Assembly: GCA_964551475.1 (NCBI GenBank)
Contig: CAZKCI010000027.1
Location: 50,753 to 114,752, forward strand
Direction of reading: 5' to 3'
Length of the DNA stretch: 64,000 nucleotides
DNA from: CAZKCI01 sp964551475
GTDB lineage: Bacteria > Auribacterota > Erginobacteria > Erginobacterales > CAZKCI01
The position numbers were made by a program, and so were the translations under genes. The notes beneath the pieces were generated by a model. The model had not been told where the DNA came from. It searched no databases and worked only from the letters and a program-made list of their open reading frames with translations. Positions 23,671 through 32,253 of this stretch are shown here, piece by piece; the stretch's first letter is position 1, and each line of letters opens with the position of its first letter.

Positions 23671-25352
23671 CAGCGTCGGAAGAACACCTGGATGATGTCG
23701 TTGTAGGTCACCAGCAGGAAAAGAAGCAGGAGCAGGCCCAGGCCGATCTGGTGGGCGACGACGATCGCCCGCTCCGAGAGGGGGCGGCGGCGCACGGCCT
23801 CGATCAGGATGAAGAGGATGTGCCCTCCGTCCAGGACCGGGAGGGGGAAGAGGTTGACCACAGCCAGGTTGACGCTGATCATGGCGAGAAAATGGACGAT
23901 CGCGATGGAGATGAGCTTGAACTGGCGGGTCAGGTCGAAGATCCGGACCGGGCCGGCCAGATCCGTCGGGCTGGCCCGGCCGACCAGGAGATAATAGAGA
24001 AAGGAGAAGATGGTCTTGACCATCTTGACCGTCTCGGCGAATCCGTAACGGACCGCCGCCCAGCCCCGGTAGCGGGCGGTGACCGTGTCCGGATAGTAAT
24101 CGAAGGCGATGCCGGGGATGTAGCCTTCCGCCGCCACGGTCACCGTGGCGGTCACCGCCTGGGAAGGCAGGAAGAAGAGCCGGGCGGAGCGCTCGATGAT
24201 CAGGCGGAGTTCGCTCCCGGGGGCCGTGGAGGAGATGATCTCCTGGAGCCGATCCGGAGAGGTCTCTTCACCGTTGACACGTGCGATCCGGTCGCCCGGA
24301 CGGAGGGCGGCGGCATCGAAGCGGGCGCGGTAATCGACCGCCCGGACCGTTCCCTCTTCCAGGTGAAGGCCGGGGACGACCGTCCGCGTCTCCGCCTTCG
24401 CCTCGACCTCGAAGGTCTTCCCGCTTTCCGGGTCCTCCACTCCCAGGCGGAGGGAACGGGACGGACGGGAGGCGATCTCCTCTTCCAGGGCGGGATACGG
24501 GAGAGAGCGGCCGTCAATCGAGTTGACGATCATCCCCGCGCGGAGCCCCGACCGGGCGGCCGGGCTGTCGGTGTCCTCCACCCAGACCGCCGCCCGACCG
24601 GCGGGGGCGACGCCGATCCGCGGACGGGTGGTCCCGGGAAGGATGCGGGGGGCCACTTCCACCCGTCTTTCCTCTCCGTCGCGGAGGTAAACGATGGCCA
24701 CGGGAGAATCGGCCCGCCAGGTCGAGATGGAGAGAAGAAAGTCGCTCCACTCTCCCATCGTCTCCCCGTCCACGGAGACGATCTTGTCGCCGGGGAGGAT
24801 GCCGGCGGCGGCGGCGGGCGAGCCGGGCTCCACGTTCCCGATATTCGTCCCCTGATAGGGCTTGAAGACCGTCACCCCGTGGCAGGCGATCAGGATGAAG
24901 AGGACGAGGCCGAGCAGAACGTTCATCACCGGACCGGCGGCGATGATCAGGGCGCGCTGCCAGAGCGGCTTGCGGTCGAACTTTTCCCCGTCCGGGATGG
25001 CGCGGTCCTCCTCTAGGATTTTCTTCTTCGCTTCCTCGTCGTCGCTCGGGAGGTCCTCCTGGCCGGCCATCTTGACGTAGCCGCCCAGGGGCAGGATGCC
25101 GATCCCGTATTCGGTCGGCCCGGCCCGGAAACGGAGAAGCTTCAGCCCCATGATGTCGAAACCCAGGTAGAACTTCTTGACCCTCACCCGGCAGAGGCGG
25201 GCCATCAGAAAGTGGCCGAGCTCATGGACGAAGATCAGGATCCCCAGGACGACGAGGAACTTGAGAACGCCCTTGATGGGGTCGGGAATGTAAGACATGG
25301 TTCCCGTGAGGAACCCGGCGATGCTAGCGAGATGGACGGAGAGAGAGGTCAT
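23670..25352 (-). CDS. rseP: RseP-type site-2 zinc metalloprotease
   Basis: 560 residues, longer than the usual 450. H-E-L-G-H (about 44-48) in the first membrane helix and N-L-F-P-L-P-V-L-D-G-G-H near the C-terminus form the zinc site. Between them are three PDZ-like segments rather than two (starting near N-I-G-N-V-E-P-G-S-P, V-W-V-E-D-T-D-S-P, and A-A-L-R-P-G-D-R-I). It cleaves membrane proteins such as anti-sigma factors. It sits between dxr and ispG, its usual neighbourhood. The start is ATG 25352; M-S-Y-I-P at 25298 is an alternative. Confidence 0.95.
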   Translation of the reverse strand: MTSLSVHLASIAGFLTGTMSYIPDPIKGVLKFLVVLGILIFVHELGHFLMARLCRVRVKKFYLGFDIMGLKLLRFRAGPTEYGIGILPLGGYVKMAGQEDLPSDDEEAKKKILEEDRAIPDGEKFDRKPLWQRALIIAAGPVMNVLLGLVLFILIACHGVTVFKPYQGTNIGNVEPGSPAAAAGILPGDKIVSVDGETMGEWSDFLLSISTWRADSPVAIVYLRDGEERRVEVAPRILPGTTRPRIGVAPAGRAAVWVEDTDSPAARSGLRAGMIVNSIDGRSLPYPALEEEIASRPSRSLRLGVEDPESGKTFEVEAKAETRTVVPGLHLEEGTVRAVDYRARFDAAALRPGDRIARVNGEETSPDRLQEIISSTAPGSELRLIIERSARLFFLPSQAVTATVTVAAEGYIPGIAFDYYPDTVTARYRGWAAVRYGFAETVKMVKTIFSFLYYLLVGRASPTDLAGPVRIFDLTRQFKLISIAIVHFLAMISVNLAVVNLFPLPVLDGGHILFILIEAVRRRPLSERAIVVAHQIGLGLLLLLFLLVTYNDIIQVFFRR

Positions 25353-25371
25353 GGATTTTCGATCGGGGATC

Positions 25372-25418
25372 GCGGATTTTAGTCTGTTTATCTGAGATCT
25401 GAAATTTGAAATCTGAGA
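25372..25418. repeat. family F words (GATCTGAAATTTGAAATCTGAG)
   Basis: A short spacer between the dxr stop and the rseP start, built from TCTGAGATCTGAAATTTG-like words. It is small and could be incidental, but it matches the style of the other spacers. Confidence 0.55.
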
Positions 25419-26594
25419 TTATTCTCGGCGGCTCTGAGAGGCGATCATCTTTCTCGCTTCCTCCCTCGCCCAACGGTCGGCGGCGAGGATCTCTCCCAGG
25501 CGGGGATGCGGCACCGGCCGGTGCTTTTCCATCACCTCTTCCACCAGCGAGCTGATCCGGGGGAAAAGAAGACGGCGTTCCAGGAAAGCCGCCCCGGCCT
25601 CCTCGTTGGCGGCGTTCAGGACCGCCGGCATCGTCCCCCCGGCCTTTCCGGCCGCATAGGCCAGGCCCAGGGCGGGGAAGCGGGACCAGTCGGGCTCCCG
25701 GAAGGTCAGGGGGGGCAGGCGGTAGAAATCCAGCTCGGCCAGCGGCGAGGGAGAGCGGTCCGGATAGGAGAGCGCGTAACGGATGGGAAGCCTCATGTCG
25801 GGGCGGCTCAGCTGGGCGAGGACGGCCCCGTCGTCCATCTCGACCAGGGCGTGCACGACGGACTCCGGATGGATCACCACCTTGATCCGATCGAACGGGA
25901 TGGAGAAGAGGTGATGGGCCTCGATCACCTCCAGCCCCTTGTTCATCAGCGTGGCGGAGTCGAGCGTCACCTTCCGCCCCATCTTCCAGCGGGGATGCCG
26001 GAGCGCCTCTTCCGGCGTGATCCGGCGGAAGGCGCTTTTCGGGCGATTCAGAAACGGCCCTCCGGAAGCGGTCAGGATGATCCTCCGGACATGGGCCGGA
26101 TCCTCTCCCCGCAGACACTGGAAGACGGCGGAGTGCTCGCTGTCCACCGGGAGGAGGCGGATTCCCCGGGCGCGCGCTTCCTCCATCACGATCGATCCCG
26201 CCGCCACCAGCACCTCCTTGGCGGCCAGAGCCACCGTCTTGCCCGCCCGGATCGCGGAGAGGGTGGGGAGGAGCCCGGCGATGCCGGGTATGGCCGAGAC
26301 GACCAGGTCGGACGAATGATCGGCGGCGAGATCCTCCAGGGCGGTCTGGCCCCATTTGACCGAGACCCCTCCGCCCACCTCGGCTTGCAGCCGGCGCGCG
26401 GCCGCTTCGCTCTCCACCACCAGACGGCGCGGACGGAACTCCGCCGCCTGGCGTTGGAGGAGGGCGACGTTTCTCCCCGCGGCCAAACCGGTCACGGTGA
26501 AAGAACCGGGCGATGACCGGATCACGTCCAGCGTGCTGGTCCCGATCGAACCGGTGGAGCCGAGAATGACTATTTTCTTCGGAATCGTTTTCAC
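25419..26594 (-). CDS. dxr: 1-deoxy-D-xylulose 5-phosphate reductoisomerase
   Basis: 391 residues, normal family length, from the GTG at 26594. N-terminal NADPH motif I-L-G-S-T-G-S-I-G-T-S-T-L; catalytic region P-V-D-S-E-H-S-A-V-F-Q and L-T-A-S-G-G-P-F; W-K-M-G-R-K-V-T-L-D-S-A-T-L-M-N-K-G. It commits deoxyxylulose phosphate to the MEP pathway. An ATG at 26720 would add 42 residues (N-F-E-F, L-P-A-G-R-Q-G) derived entirely from repeat DNA, so it is rejected. Confidence 0.96.
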   Translation of the reverse strand: MKTIPKKIVILGSTGSIGTSTLDVIRSSPGSFTVTGLAAGRNVALLQRQAAEFRPRRLVVESEAAARRLQAEVGGGVSVKWGQTALEDLAADHSSDLVVSAIPGIAGLLPTLSAIRAGKTVALAAKEVLVAAGSIVMEEARARGIRLLPVDSEHSAVFQCLRGEDPAHVRRIILTASGGPFLNRPKSAFRRITPEEALRHPRWKMGRKVTLDSATLMNKGLEVIEAHHLFSIPFDRIKVVIHPESVVHALVEMDDGAVLAQLSRPDMRLPIRYALSYPDRSPSPLAELDFYRLPPLTFREPDWSRFPALGLAYAAGKAGGTMPAVLNAANEEAGAAFLERRLLFPRISSLVEEVMEKHRPVPHPRLGEILAADRWAREEARKMIASQSRRE

Positions 26595-26617
26595 GTTCTC
26601 AGAGGTTCTATTCGCCA

Positions 26618-26738
26618 ACCATAAAATTTCGAAATTCGAATATCGAAATCCCTGCCTGCCGGCAGGCAGGCGAAACAAAAAGACAAACTCGAAATTCGAA
26701 ACAGTCGGCCCAAAGGGCATCCTTTTTCGGATTTTCCC
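26618..26738. repeat. family A repeat with a perfect 20-bp palindrome
   Basis: TTTCGAAATTCGAATATCG words on the left and CTCGAAATTCGAAAC on the right flank the perfect palindrome CCTGCCTGCCGGCAGGCAGG (26651-26670). CCCAAAGGGCATCC (26709) matches in reverse the core of the copy at 1660. It fills the gap between cdsA and dxr. Confidence 0.85.
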
Positions 26739-26740
26739 TG

Positions 26741-27607
26741 TTAGAGCTTGAGAACGAGCTTCATGTAGAGGTAGAGCATCGGCGCGGTGATGAAGATGCT
26801 GTCCATGAGGTCGAGGACCCCTCCCATGCCGGGCAGCGTGGTCCCCGAGTCCTTGATCTCGCGGTCCCTTTTCAAGAGCGACTCCGCCAGGTCCCCCAGC
26901 ACCGCCGCGGCGCCGAGGACCAGCCCCAGCGTGAGGGCCGCCGGCCAGGTCATCCGGGAGAGGCCGAAGGCGAACTTGCCGATCACCGCCGCGGCCCCGC
27001 CGGCCACCACCCCCGCCGCCGCGCCCTCCACGGTTTTCTTCGGGCTGATCCGGGGGATGAGCTTATGCGCGCCGTAGCGGCTCCCGATCAGATAGGCCGC
27101 CGAATCGTTCACCTTCACCACCAGGAAGAGGAAAAAAACATAGAAGCGGCCGTCGTACTCGGGATAGCGGTCGAAGCGGTAATAGTTGATGCGGGCGAGA
27201 AAGGAGAAGAGCCAGGCCACGTAGACGATCCCGGCGATGGTCGTGGAGATCCGGGAGATGGCCGCGGCCCCGTCCTTCCGCGTGATCTGGAAGATGAACA
27301 CACCCAGCACGGCGAGAAAGAGAGCGGCGTTCAGCCACTCGGGATCGACCGGAAAGGCGCAGCGGGGGACGAGCGCTCCCGGCCGCGCGCCCACCGCGCT
27401 GACGAAGGCCGCGGAGAAGACCAGCATCCCGCCGACGATCCCCAGTCCGCGGATCCCGTCGGACATCCGCATGAATTCCCGCATCCCCAGGCAGACCAGG
27501 AGATTCCCGGCCAGGAAGAAGAGGACCGGCGCCTCGTAGCTGATCATGATCACGCCGATCAGAATGAGCACGAGAACGATGGCGGTCAGGAGACGGGTGC
27601 GGAACAT
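26741..27607 (-). CDS. cdsA: phosphatidate cytidylyltransferase
   Basis: 288 residues with about eight membrane helices. The C-terminal CdsA signature is clear: K-D-S-G-T-T-L-P-G-M-G-G-V-L-D-L-M-D-S (about 247-265), with S-P-K-K-T-V-E-G-A before it. It makes CDP-diacylglycerol for phospholipid synthesis. It lies in the conserved uppS-cdsA-dxr-rseP order. Confidence 0.95.
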   Translation of the reverse strand: MFRTRLLTAIVLVLILIGVIMISYEAPVLFFLAGNLLVCLGMREFMRMSDGIRGLGIVGGMLVFSAAFVSAVGARPGALVPRCAFPVDPEWLNAALFLAVLGVFIFQITRKDGAAAISRISTTIAGIVYVAWLFSFLARINYYRFDRYPEYDGRFYVFFLFLVVKVNDSAAYLIGSRYGAHKLIPRISPKKTVEGAAAGVVAGGAAAVIGKFAFGLSRMTWPAALTLGLVLGAAAVLGDLAESLLKRDREIKDSGTTLPGMGGVLDLMDSIFITAPMLYLYMKLVLKL

Positions 27608-27609
27608 GG

Positions 27610-27655
27610 TTTCTGATCTCGAATTCAGGATCTCGGATTTCGGATTGATTTCAAT
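27610..27655. repeat. family A words overlapping the uppS stop
   Basis: TCTGATCTCGAATTCAGGATC then TCTCGGATTTCGGATTG. The uppS stop and its last residues S-I-R-N-P-R-S fall within these words. Confidence 0.65.
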
Positions 27656-28368
27656 CCGCCGTACCGCCGCTTTCTCTGGTTGAACTCGGCGATCGCCTCC
27701 AGCAGGCGTTCCCGATTGAAATCGGGCCAGCAGACGGGGGTGGACCAGAACTCGGCGTAGGAGATCTGCCAGAGAAGGAAATTGCTCACCCGGAGCTCCC
27801 CGCTGGTGCGGATCACGAGATCGGGGTCGGGTATCCCGGCGGTGTAGAGATAGCCGGAGAAGCGCTCCTCGGTGAGTTCCTCCGCCTGGAGACGGCCGGC
27901 GGCGGAATCACGGATCGCCGAGCGCACGCCGTCCATGATCTCCGCCCGACCCCCGTAGTTCAGGGCCAGGATGAGCGTAAGGCCGGTGTTGGCAGAGGTG
28001 GCCGCGATCACCTGGTCCAGGGACTGCCGGACGCCCGCGGGCAGGTCGCCGATCCGCCCGATCGCCCGGAGTCGGACGTTGTTCTTCTGCATCAGGGGGA
28101 GCTCGCCCAGGAGGTAATGCTTGAGAAAACCCATCAGGCCGCTCACCTCGCCGCGCGGTCGCTTCCAGTTCTCCAAGGAAAAGGCATAGAGAGTGAGATA
28201 GGCGAGTCCCATCTTCGCGCAAGCGGTGACGATGACCCGCACCGTCTCCACCCCCGCCCGGTGCCCCTCCAGGCGATGGAGGCCTTTGGCCTCGGCCCAA
28301 CGGCCGTTGCCGTCCATAATGATGGCGATGTGCCGGGGAAGGTCGGCGGGGAGAGGAGATCTCTTCAT
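27625..28368 (-). CDS. uppS: isoprenyl (undecaprenyl) diphosphate synthase
   Basis: 247 residues. I-I-M-D-G-N-G-R-W-A (near 17-26) is the cis-prenyltransferase P-loop motif; later G-G-R-A-E-I and D-L-V-I-R-T-S-G-E-L-R-V-S-N-F-L-L-W-Q are the diphosphate-binding signature. It makes the lipid carrier for peptidoglycan and polysaccharide. The ATG at 28368 is preferred over a TTG two codons upstream. The C-terminus (S-I-R-N-P-R-S) is encoded by repeat DNA. Confidence 0.96.
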   Translation of the reverse strand: MKRSPLPADLPRHIAIIMDGNGRWAEAKGLHRLEGHRAGVETVRVIVTACAKMGLAYLTLYAFSLENWKRPRGEVSGLMGFLKHYLLGELPLMQKNNVRLRAIGRIGDLPAGVRQSLDQVIAATSANTGLTLILALNYGGRAEIMDGVRSAIRDSAAGRLQAEELTEERFSGYLYTAGIPDPDLVIRTSGELRVSNFLLWQISYAEFWSTPVCWPDFNRERLLEAIAEFNQRKRRYGGLKSIRNPRS

Positions 28369-28394
28369 GGCCAAGAGGGATCTCCCGCGGCGGC

Positions 28395-29630
28395 TCAGGC
28401 GGCCGCGGCGGGCGAGCCCGCGTGCTTTTCCAGGAACTGACGGGTGAGCTTGAACTCGACCGTGCGCTTCCGGGAGGGAGCTTCGTACATCACGTCGAGC
28501 ATCGCCTTTTCCAGCATGCTGCGCAGGGCCCGGGCCCCGGTGCCTTTCCGGATCGCCTCCCGGGCCAGGAAGGCGAGGGCGTCCTGATCGTAGGTCAGCG
28601 TCGCCCCCTCGAGCGAGAGCAGGCGGGCGTACTGCTTGAGCAGCGCGTTCTTGGGCTCGGTGAGTATGCGGATCAGGTCCGCCTCGGTGAGGTCGGAGAC
28701 GGAGGCGGTCGCCGGGAGACGGCCGACGAATTCGGGGATCATGCCGAATCTAATCAGGTCTTCCGGTTCCACCCGGGAAAGGATCTCCCCCCGGGAGAGC
28801 TCCGGATGCTGGGCGGAGCGGTGCTCGAATCCGATCACCCTTTTCCCCAGGCGGCGGCGGATGATGTCGTCCAGGCCGATGAAGGTCCCCCCGCAGATGA
28901 AAAGGATGGCGGTGGTGTCGACCGCGACGAACTGGTCGTGGGGATGCTTGCGCCCCCCCTTGGGCGGGACGTTGCAGACCGTCCCCTCGAAGATCTTGAG
29001 CAGGGCCTGCTGGACCCCCTCGCCCGAGACGTCCCGGGTGATGGAAACGTTGTCCGGGCGGCGGGCGATCTTGTCGATCTCGTCCACGTAGACGATCCCC
29101 GTCTGGGCCGCCGCCACGTCGAACTTGGCGTTCTGGAGAAGCTTGAGGACGATATTCTCCACGTCCTCGCCCACGTAGCCGGCTTCGGTCAGGGTGGTGG
29201 CGTCGGCCATGGCGAAGGGGACGTCGAGAAAGCGGGCCAGGGTGCGGGCGAGCAGGGTCTTGCCCGATCCGGTGGGCCCCAGAAGCAGGATATTGGATTT
29301 CTCCAGCTCCACCTCGTTCTCCCCGGCGGGCGCGGACAGGCGCTGGTAGTGGTTGTGGACGGCCACGGCGATGGTCTTCTTCGCCCGCTCCTGGCCGATG
29401 ACGTAGCGATCGAGGTATTCCTTGATCTCGGCCGGGGCGGGGGCGCGGCGGCGGCGGGGAGGGGCGGCGGGCTTCGCCGGCTCGGCGATCATGGTCCGGC
29501 AGAGCTCGACGCAGCGCTCGCAGATCATCCCGTCCTGACCGGTGATCAGGCGGCCGGTATGGGGAGGAAGGCGGCCGCAGAAGGAGCAGCGGGGCGGCGG
29601 CGGGGAAGGAGGGGGCGAGGCGCGGGTCAT
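28395..29630 (-). CDS. clpX: ClpX unfoldase
   Basis: 411 residues. The N-terminal zinc finger has C15, C18, C37 and C40. The AAA+ core has Walker A G-P-T-G-S-G-K-T, Walker B V-Y-V-D-E-I-D-K-I, the pore-loop region G-Y-V-G-E-D-V, and the sensor-2 motif G-A-R-A-L-R-S-M-L-E. It feeds substrates to ClpP encoded just upstream; start and stop overlap (ATGA). Confidence 0.97.
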   Translation of the reverse strand: MTRASPPPSPPPPRCSFCGRLPPHTGRLITGQDGMICERCVELCRTMIAEPAKPAAPPRRRRAPAPAEIKEYLDRYVIGQERAKKTIAVAVHNHYQRLSAPAGENEVELEKSNILLLGPTGSGKTLLARTLARFLDVPFAMADATTLTEAGYVGEDVENIVLKLLQNAKFDVAAAQTGIVYVDEIDKIARRPDNVSITRDVSGEGVQQALLKIFEGTVCNVPPKGGRKHPHDQFVAVDTTAILFICGGTFIGLDDIIRRRLGKRVIGFEHRSAQHPELSRGEILSRVEPEDLIRFGMIPEFVGRLPATASVSDLTEADLIRILTEPKNALLKQYARLLSLEGATLTYDQDALAFLAREAIRKGTGARALRSMLEKAMLDVMYEAPSRKRTVEFKLTRQFLEKHAGSPAAAA

Positions 29631-30229
29631 TTGTCCTTCTTGCGGTTGATCACCGCGTCGATCAGCCCGTATTCCACCGCTTCCTCCGGGGACATGAAAA
29701 AGTCCCGGTCGGTGTCCTTCTCGATTTTGGCCAGGGTCTGGCCGGTGTGGCGGGCGAAGAGATCGTTGATCTTGGCCCGGAGGCGGAGGATCTCGGTGGC
29801 CTGGATGCTGATGTCGGAGGCCGCGCCCTGGGCCCCGCCCCAGGGCTGGTGGAGCATGATCCGGGCCTGGGGAAGGGCGAAGCGCTTGCCTTTCGTCCCG
29901 GCGGTGAGCAGGAGCGCCCCCATGGAGGTCGCCTGGCCGATGCAGTAGGTGGTGACCGCGGGGGAGACGAACTGCATGGTGTCGTAGATGGCGAGCCCCG
30001 CCGTGACGATCCCCCCGGGGGTGTTGATGTAGAGGTTGATGTCCTTCTCCGGATCCTCCATCTGGAGATAGAGCATCTGGGCGACCACCAGGTTGGAGAC
30101 GGTGTCGTCGATGGGGCTCCCGATAAAAACGATCCGATCCTTGAGAAGGCGGGAGAAGATGTCATAGGCCCGCTCCATCCGCCCGGTCTGCTCCACCACC
30201 ATCGGTATCAACTGCCCGTGTTCGCTCAT
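29627..30229 (-). CDS. clpP: ClpP protease subunit
   Basis: 200 residues. Catalytic Ser102 (Q-A-T-S-M-G-A), His127 (M-L-H-Q-P) and Asp176 (D-R-D-F-F-M) are in place. The oxyanion loop reads I-N-T-P-G-G-I-V-T-A-G rather than I-N-S-P-G-G. It follows the trigger factor gene by 22 bp, giving the standard tig-clpP-clpX order. Confidence 0.97.
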   Translation of the reverse strand: MSEHGQLIPMVVEQTGRMERAYDIFSRLLKDRIVFIGSPIDDTVSNLVVAQMLYLQMEDPEKDINLYINTPGGIVTAGLAIYDTMQFVSPAVTTYCIGQATSMGALLLTAGTKGKRFALPQARIMLHQPWGGAQGAASDISIQATEILRLRAKINDLFARHTGQTLAKIEKDTDRDFFMSPEEAVEYGLIDAVINRKKDK

Positions 30230-30251
30230 CTTTTCCGCCCCCTCGCTCGTT

Positions 30252-31508
30252 CTATTTGACCACGGCCGCTGCCACCACCAGGGCGAGGGCGGAACGGCGG
30301 CGCAAGCGCTCCTCCAGGGCGGGAATATCCCCGCTCGCCTCCATGGCCCGCCGGACTTCCGACGGGGCTTGCTGGTTCTGGTGGGCGATCCGGCTGATCT
30401 CCTCGCCCAGGGACCGGGCGTCGACCGAGACCTTCTCCCGTCGGGCGATCTCCTCCAGAATAAAAATCAGGCGCAGATCGTCCTCCGCCCGTTCCCGGGC
30501 CAGGGCGGCGAGCTTCTCCTCGCTCATCTCCGTCCCGTCCTGGCTGCGCAGGGCGGAGCGGTAGCGCTTGAAGTCTTCCCGATGTCCGGCGGCCATCTGC
30601 TCCAGCGCGCGCGGGGGCAGGGGGAAGACGTTGTCCCGGAGGAGGCGCGCCACCACCTGCTCCTCGCGCGCTTCGCGGGCCGCCTTCTCCTTCCGCTCCT
30701 TCCAGCCCGCCGACACTTTTTTCCGCACCTCGTCCACGGTGCTGAAGTCGCCCCAGGTCTTCGCCAGCTCATCGCTGAGCTCCGGCAACACCCTCTTCTT
30801 GATCTCCTTCAGGGTGAGGGAGAGCTCGACCTTTCGCTCCGCCGCGCCTTCCTGCACGGGAAGGGAGAGAGTCACCGTCCGGGTCTCGGACGGCTTCATC
30901 CCCACAATCTGCGGGGCCAGGCTGCGCGGATCATCCGCTCTGAGCTCGAGCAGGACGCTCTCTCGCGGAGGCACCGAGGCGTCGGATACCGCCCGGTAAT
31001 CGACCACGGCCCAGTCGCCGGCGGCGACCTCCCGCCCGGAGACGACCTCGAAGACGGCGGAGCGCTCCCGGAAGGAGGCGATCATCTTTTCCACTTCTTC
31101 CTCGCTCACACCCGTCTCGCCGGCCGCGATCTCTATCCCGCGATACTCCTTCAGCTCCACCGCTGGGTGGGTGTCCACCCGGGCGGTGAAAACGAGGTCT
31201 CCTTCCCCTTCCCAGCTCAGGCCTTCGAAAACCGGGTCGCCGACCACCGGTATCGACATCTCCTGGATCGCCCGGACATAGCCGGTCCGGGCGCCGTTGT
31301 AGAGAGCCTCGGCCCGGGCTTCCTTGCCGAAGTGAGTCTCCAGGACCGCCCGGGGGGCATGGCCCGGGCGGAAGCCCGGAATGCGGCGGGAACGGGCCAG
31401 CTGGCGGTAGACCTCATCCAGATCCTTCTTCATCTCTTCGGCCGGGACCCGGATGGAGAGTTCCTTCTGGCAGGGGCCGATGTCCTTGATGTCGACTTTG
31501 TCGGTCAT
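30252..31508 (-). CDS. tig: trigger factor chaperone
   Basis: 418 residues. The N-terminal ribosome-binding loop G-F-R-P-G-H-A-P (about 45-52) is present, with a PPIase-like middle domain (D-W-A-V-V-D-Y about 165-171) and a helical C-terminal arm domain ending E-E-R-L-R-R-R-S. It binds nascent chains at the ribosome exit. It heads the tig-clpP-clpX operon; no convincing promoter or Shine-Dalgarno is visible in front. Confidence 0.95.
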   Translation of the reverse strand: MTDKVDIKDIGPCQKELSIRVPAEEMKKDLDEVYRQLARSRRIPGFRPGHAPRAVLETHFGKEARAEALYNGARTGYVRAIQEMSIPVVGDPVFEGLSWEGEGDLVFTARVDTHPAVELKEYRGIEIAAGETGVSEEEVEKMIASFRERSAVFEVVSGREVAAGDWAVVDYRAVSDASVPPRESVLLELRADDPRSLAPQIVGMKPSETRTVTLSLPVQEGAAERKVELSLTLKEIKKRVLPELSDELAKTWGDFSTVDEVRKKVSAGWKERKEKAAREAREEQVVARLLRDNVFPLPPRALEQMAAGHREDFKRYRSALRSQDGTEMSEEKLAALARERAEDDLRLIFILEEIARREKVSVDARSLGEEISRIAHQNQQAPSEVRRAMEASGDIPALEERLRRRSALALVVAAAVVK

Positions 31509-31573
31509 ATTAGTTATTCGGTCTTAATGCGTTAGCTATGCGGAAGACATCCGAACAGCACATATCAGTACCG

Positions 31574-31644
31574 TGTAGGCCGGTTCTGCGAACCGGCGAT
31601 TCAGCCCGGCCGCCCGCTCGCAGAGCGGGCCTCCATCCGCTACA
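31574..31644. repeat. family H repeat, copy 1 (TGTAGGCC...CTACA ends)
   Basis: TGTAGGCCGGTTCTGCGAACCGGC forms a hairpin, followed by GCCCGCTCGCAGAGCGGGC, a second hairpin, and an ending CCGCTACA. Copies lie at 34464, 46459 and 51188. Confidence 0.85.
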
Positions 31645-31721
31645 ACCGGGACATCGCGTATCGTTCTATACTTAGGTTGTTTCGCCTCAAGATGCGACAC
31701 AGCTTGAGTCGAAACAACCGA

Positions 31722-31793
31722 AGCGGGAGACGGGGTTCGAACCCGCGACAACCACGTTGGCAACGTGGGGCTCTACCACTGAGCTACTCCCGC
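31722..31793 (-). tRNA. tRNA-Gly (GCC)
   Basis: Cloverleaf on the minus strand: acceptor GCGGGAG/CTCCCGC, D arm GCTCAGTGGTAGAGC, anticodon stem-loop CCACG-TTGCCAA-CGTGG with anticodon GCC, and T arm GCGGG-TTCGAAC-CCCGT. The 3' CCA is not encoded. Confidence 0.96.
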
Positions 31794-31805
31794 CTGAAAT
31801 TCACG

Positions 31806-31834
31806 CGCCCCGATGGCGAAAAGCCATCGGGGCG
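31806..31834. repeat. 12-bp perfect hairpin between two tRNA genes
   Basis: CGCCCCGATGGC and GCCATCGGGGCG flank the loop GAAAA. On the minus strand it follows tRNA-Leu without a U tract; on the plus strand T-rich sequence follows. It could be a processing or termination hairpin, or a REP-like unit. Confidence 0.6.
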
Positions 31835-31860
31835 GACTATGTTGTTTTTCTTTTCTTTCG

Positions 31861-31912
31861 CTCTTTCCTGCCTATCCTGCTCTTCCCTGCCCTTCCTGCC
31901 TATCCTGCTTTT
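31861..31912. repeat. family D words (CTTTCCTGCCTATCCTGC)
   Basis: CTTTCCTGCCTATCCTGC repeats with variation up to the discriminator base of tRNA-Leu. It is the same word set that brackets the S23-like sequence at 16.8-17.4 kb. Confidence 0.75.
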
Positions 31913-31914
31913 AT

Positions 31915-31996
31915 TGTCCCCGGCAGGACTCGAACCTGCAACCCTTGCGGGATGTGGTCCTAAGCCACACGCGTCTGCCAGTTCCGCCACGGGGAC
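31915..31996 (-). tRNA. tRNA-Leu (TAG)
   Basis: 82-nt class II tRNA on the minus strand: acceptor GTCCCCG/CGGGGAC, anticodon loop CTTAGGA (anticodon TAG), a long variable arm (ATCCCGCAAGGGT region), and T arm GCAGG-TTCGAGT-CCTGC. No encoded CCA. Confidence 0.95.
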
Positions 31997-32167
31997 TTGA
32001 CGCCGGCCGGCTGAACCGCCGCCTCTCCTAGCTGCCGGGGACGCAGGCGGGGCGGACGCGGACACCGTCCACCACGGTCGGAAAAGGTTACCAGACGCCT
32101 CCGTTGTCTTCAATCATATTTTAAGATTATGGATTATAGAGGGAAGGCCCCGGGTTCCCCTGGCCTG

Positions 32168-32210
32168 CCCCGCGACGAATGTCCGCAAAGACATTCGTTT
32201 TGCGGGGTTT
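32168..32210. promoter_or_regulatory. strong two-part hairpin 44 bp before the HAD gene
   Basis: The outer stem CCCCGC/GCGGGG and inner perfect 9-bp stem ACGAATGTC/GACATTCGT, with loop CGCAAA, are followed by TTT. It could be a terminator-like leader for the HAD gene or an intergenic REP-like unit. The rest of 31997-32253 shows no gene. Confidence 0.45.
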
Positions 32211-32253
32211 CCCCTTGCGGGCGGCGACTCCGCAAGCTAATATTCGCGCCCAG

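Noticed and set aside
26595..26720. Longer Dxr start at 26720
   Set aside because: The additional residues (L-P-A-G-R-Q-G, S-N-F-E-I) come from the repeat and palindrome; the GTG at 26594 gives the family's normal length.
31806..31834. Intrinsic terminator of tRNA-Leu
   Set aside because: The stem is good, but no U tract follows in the tRNA direction; listed as a hairpin only.
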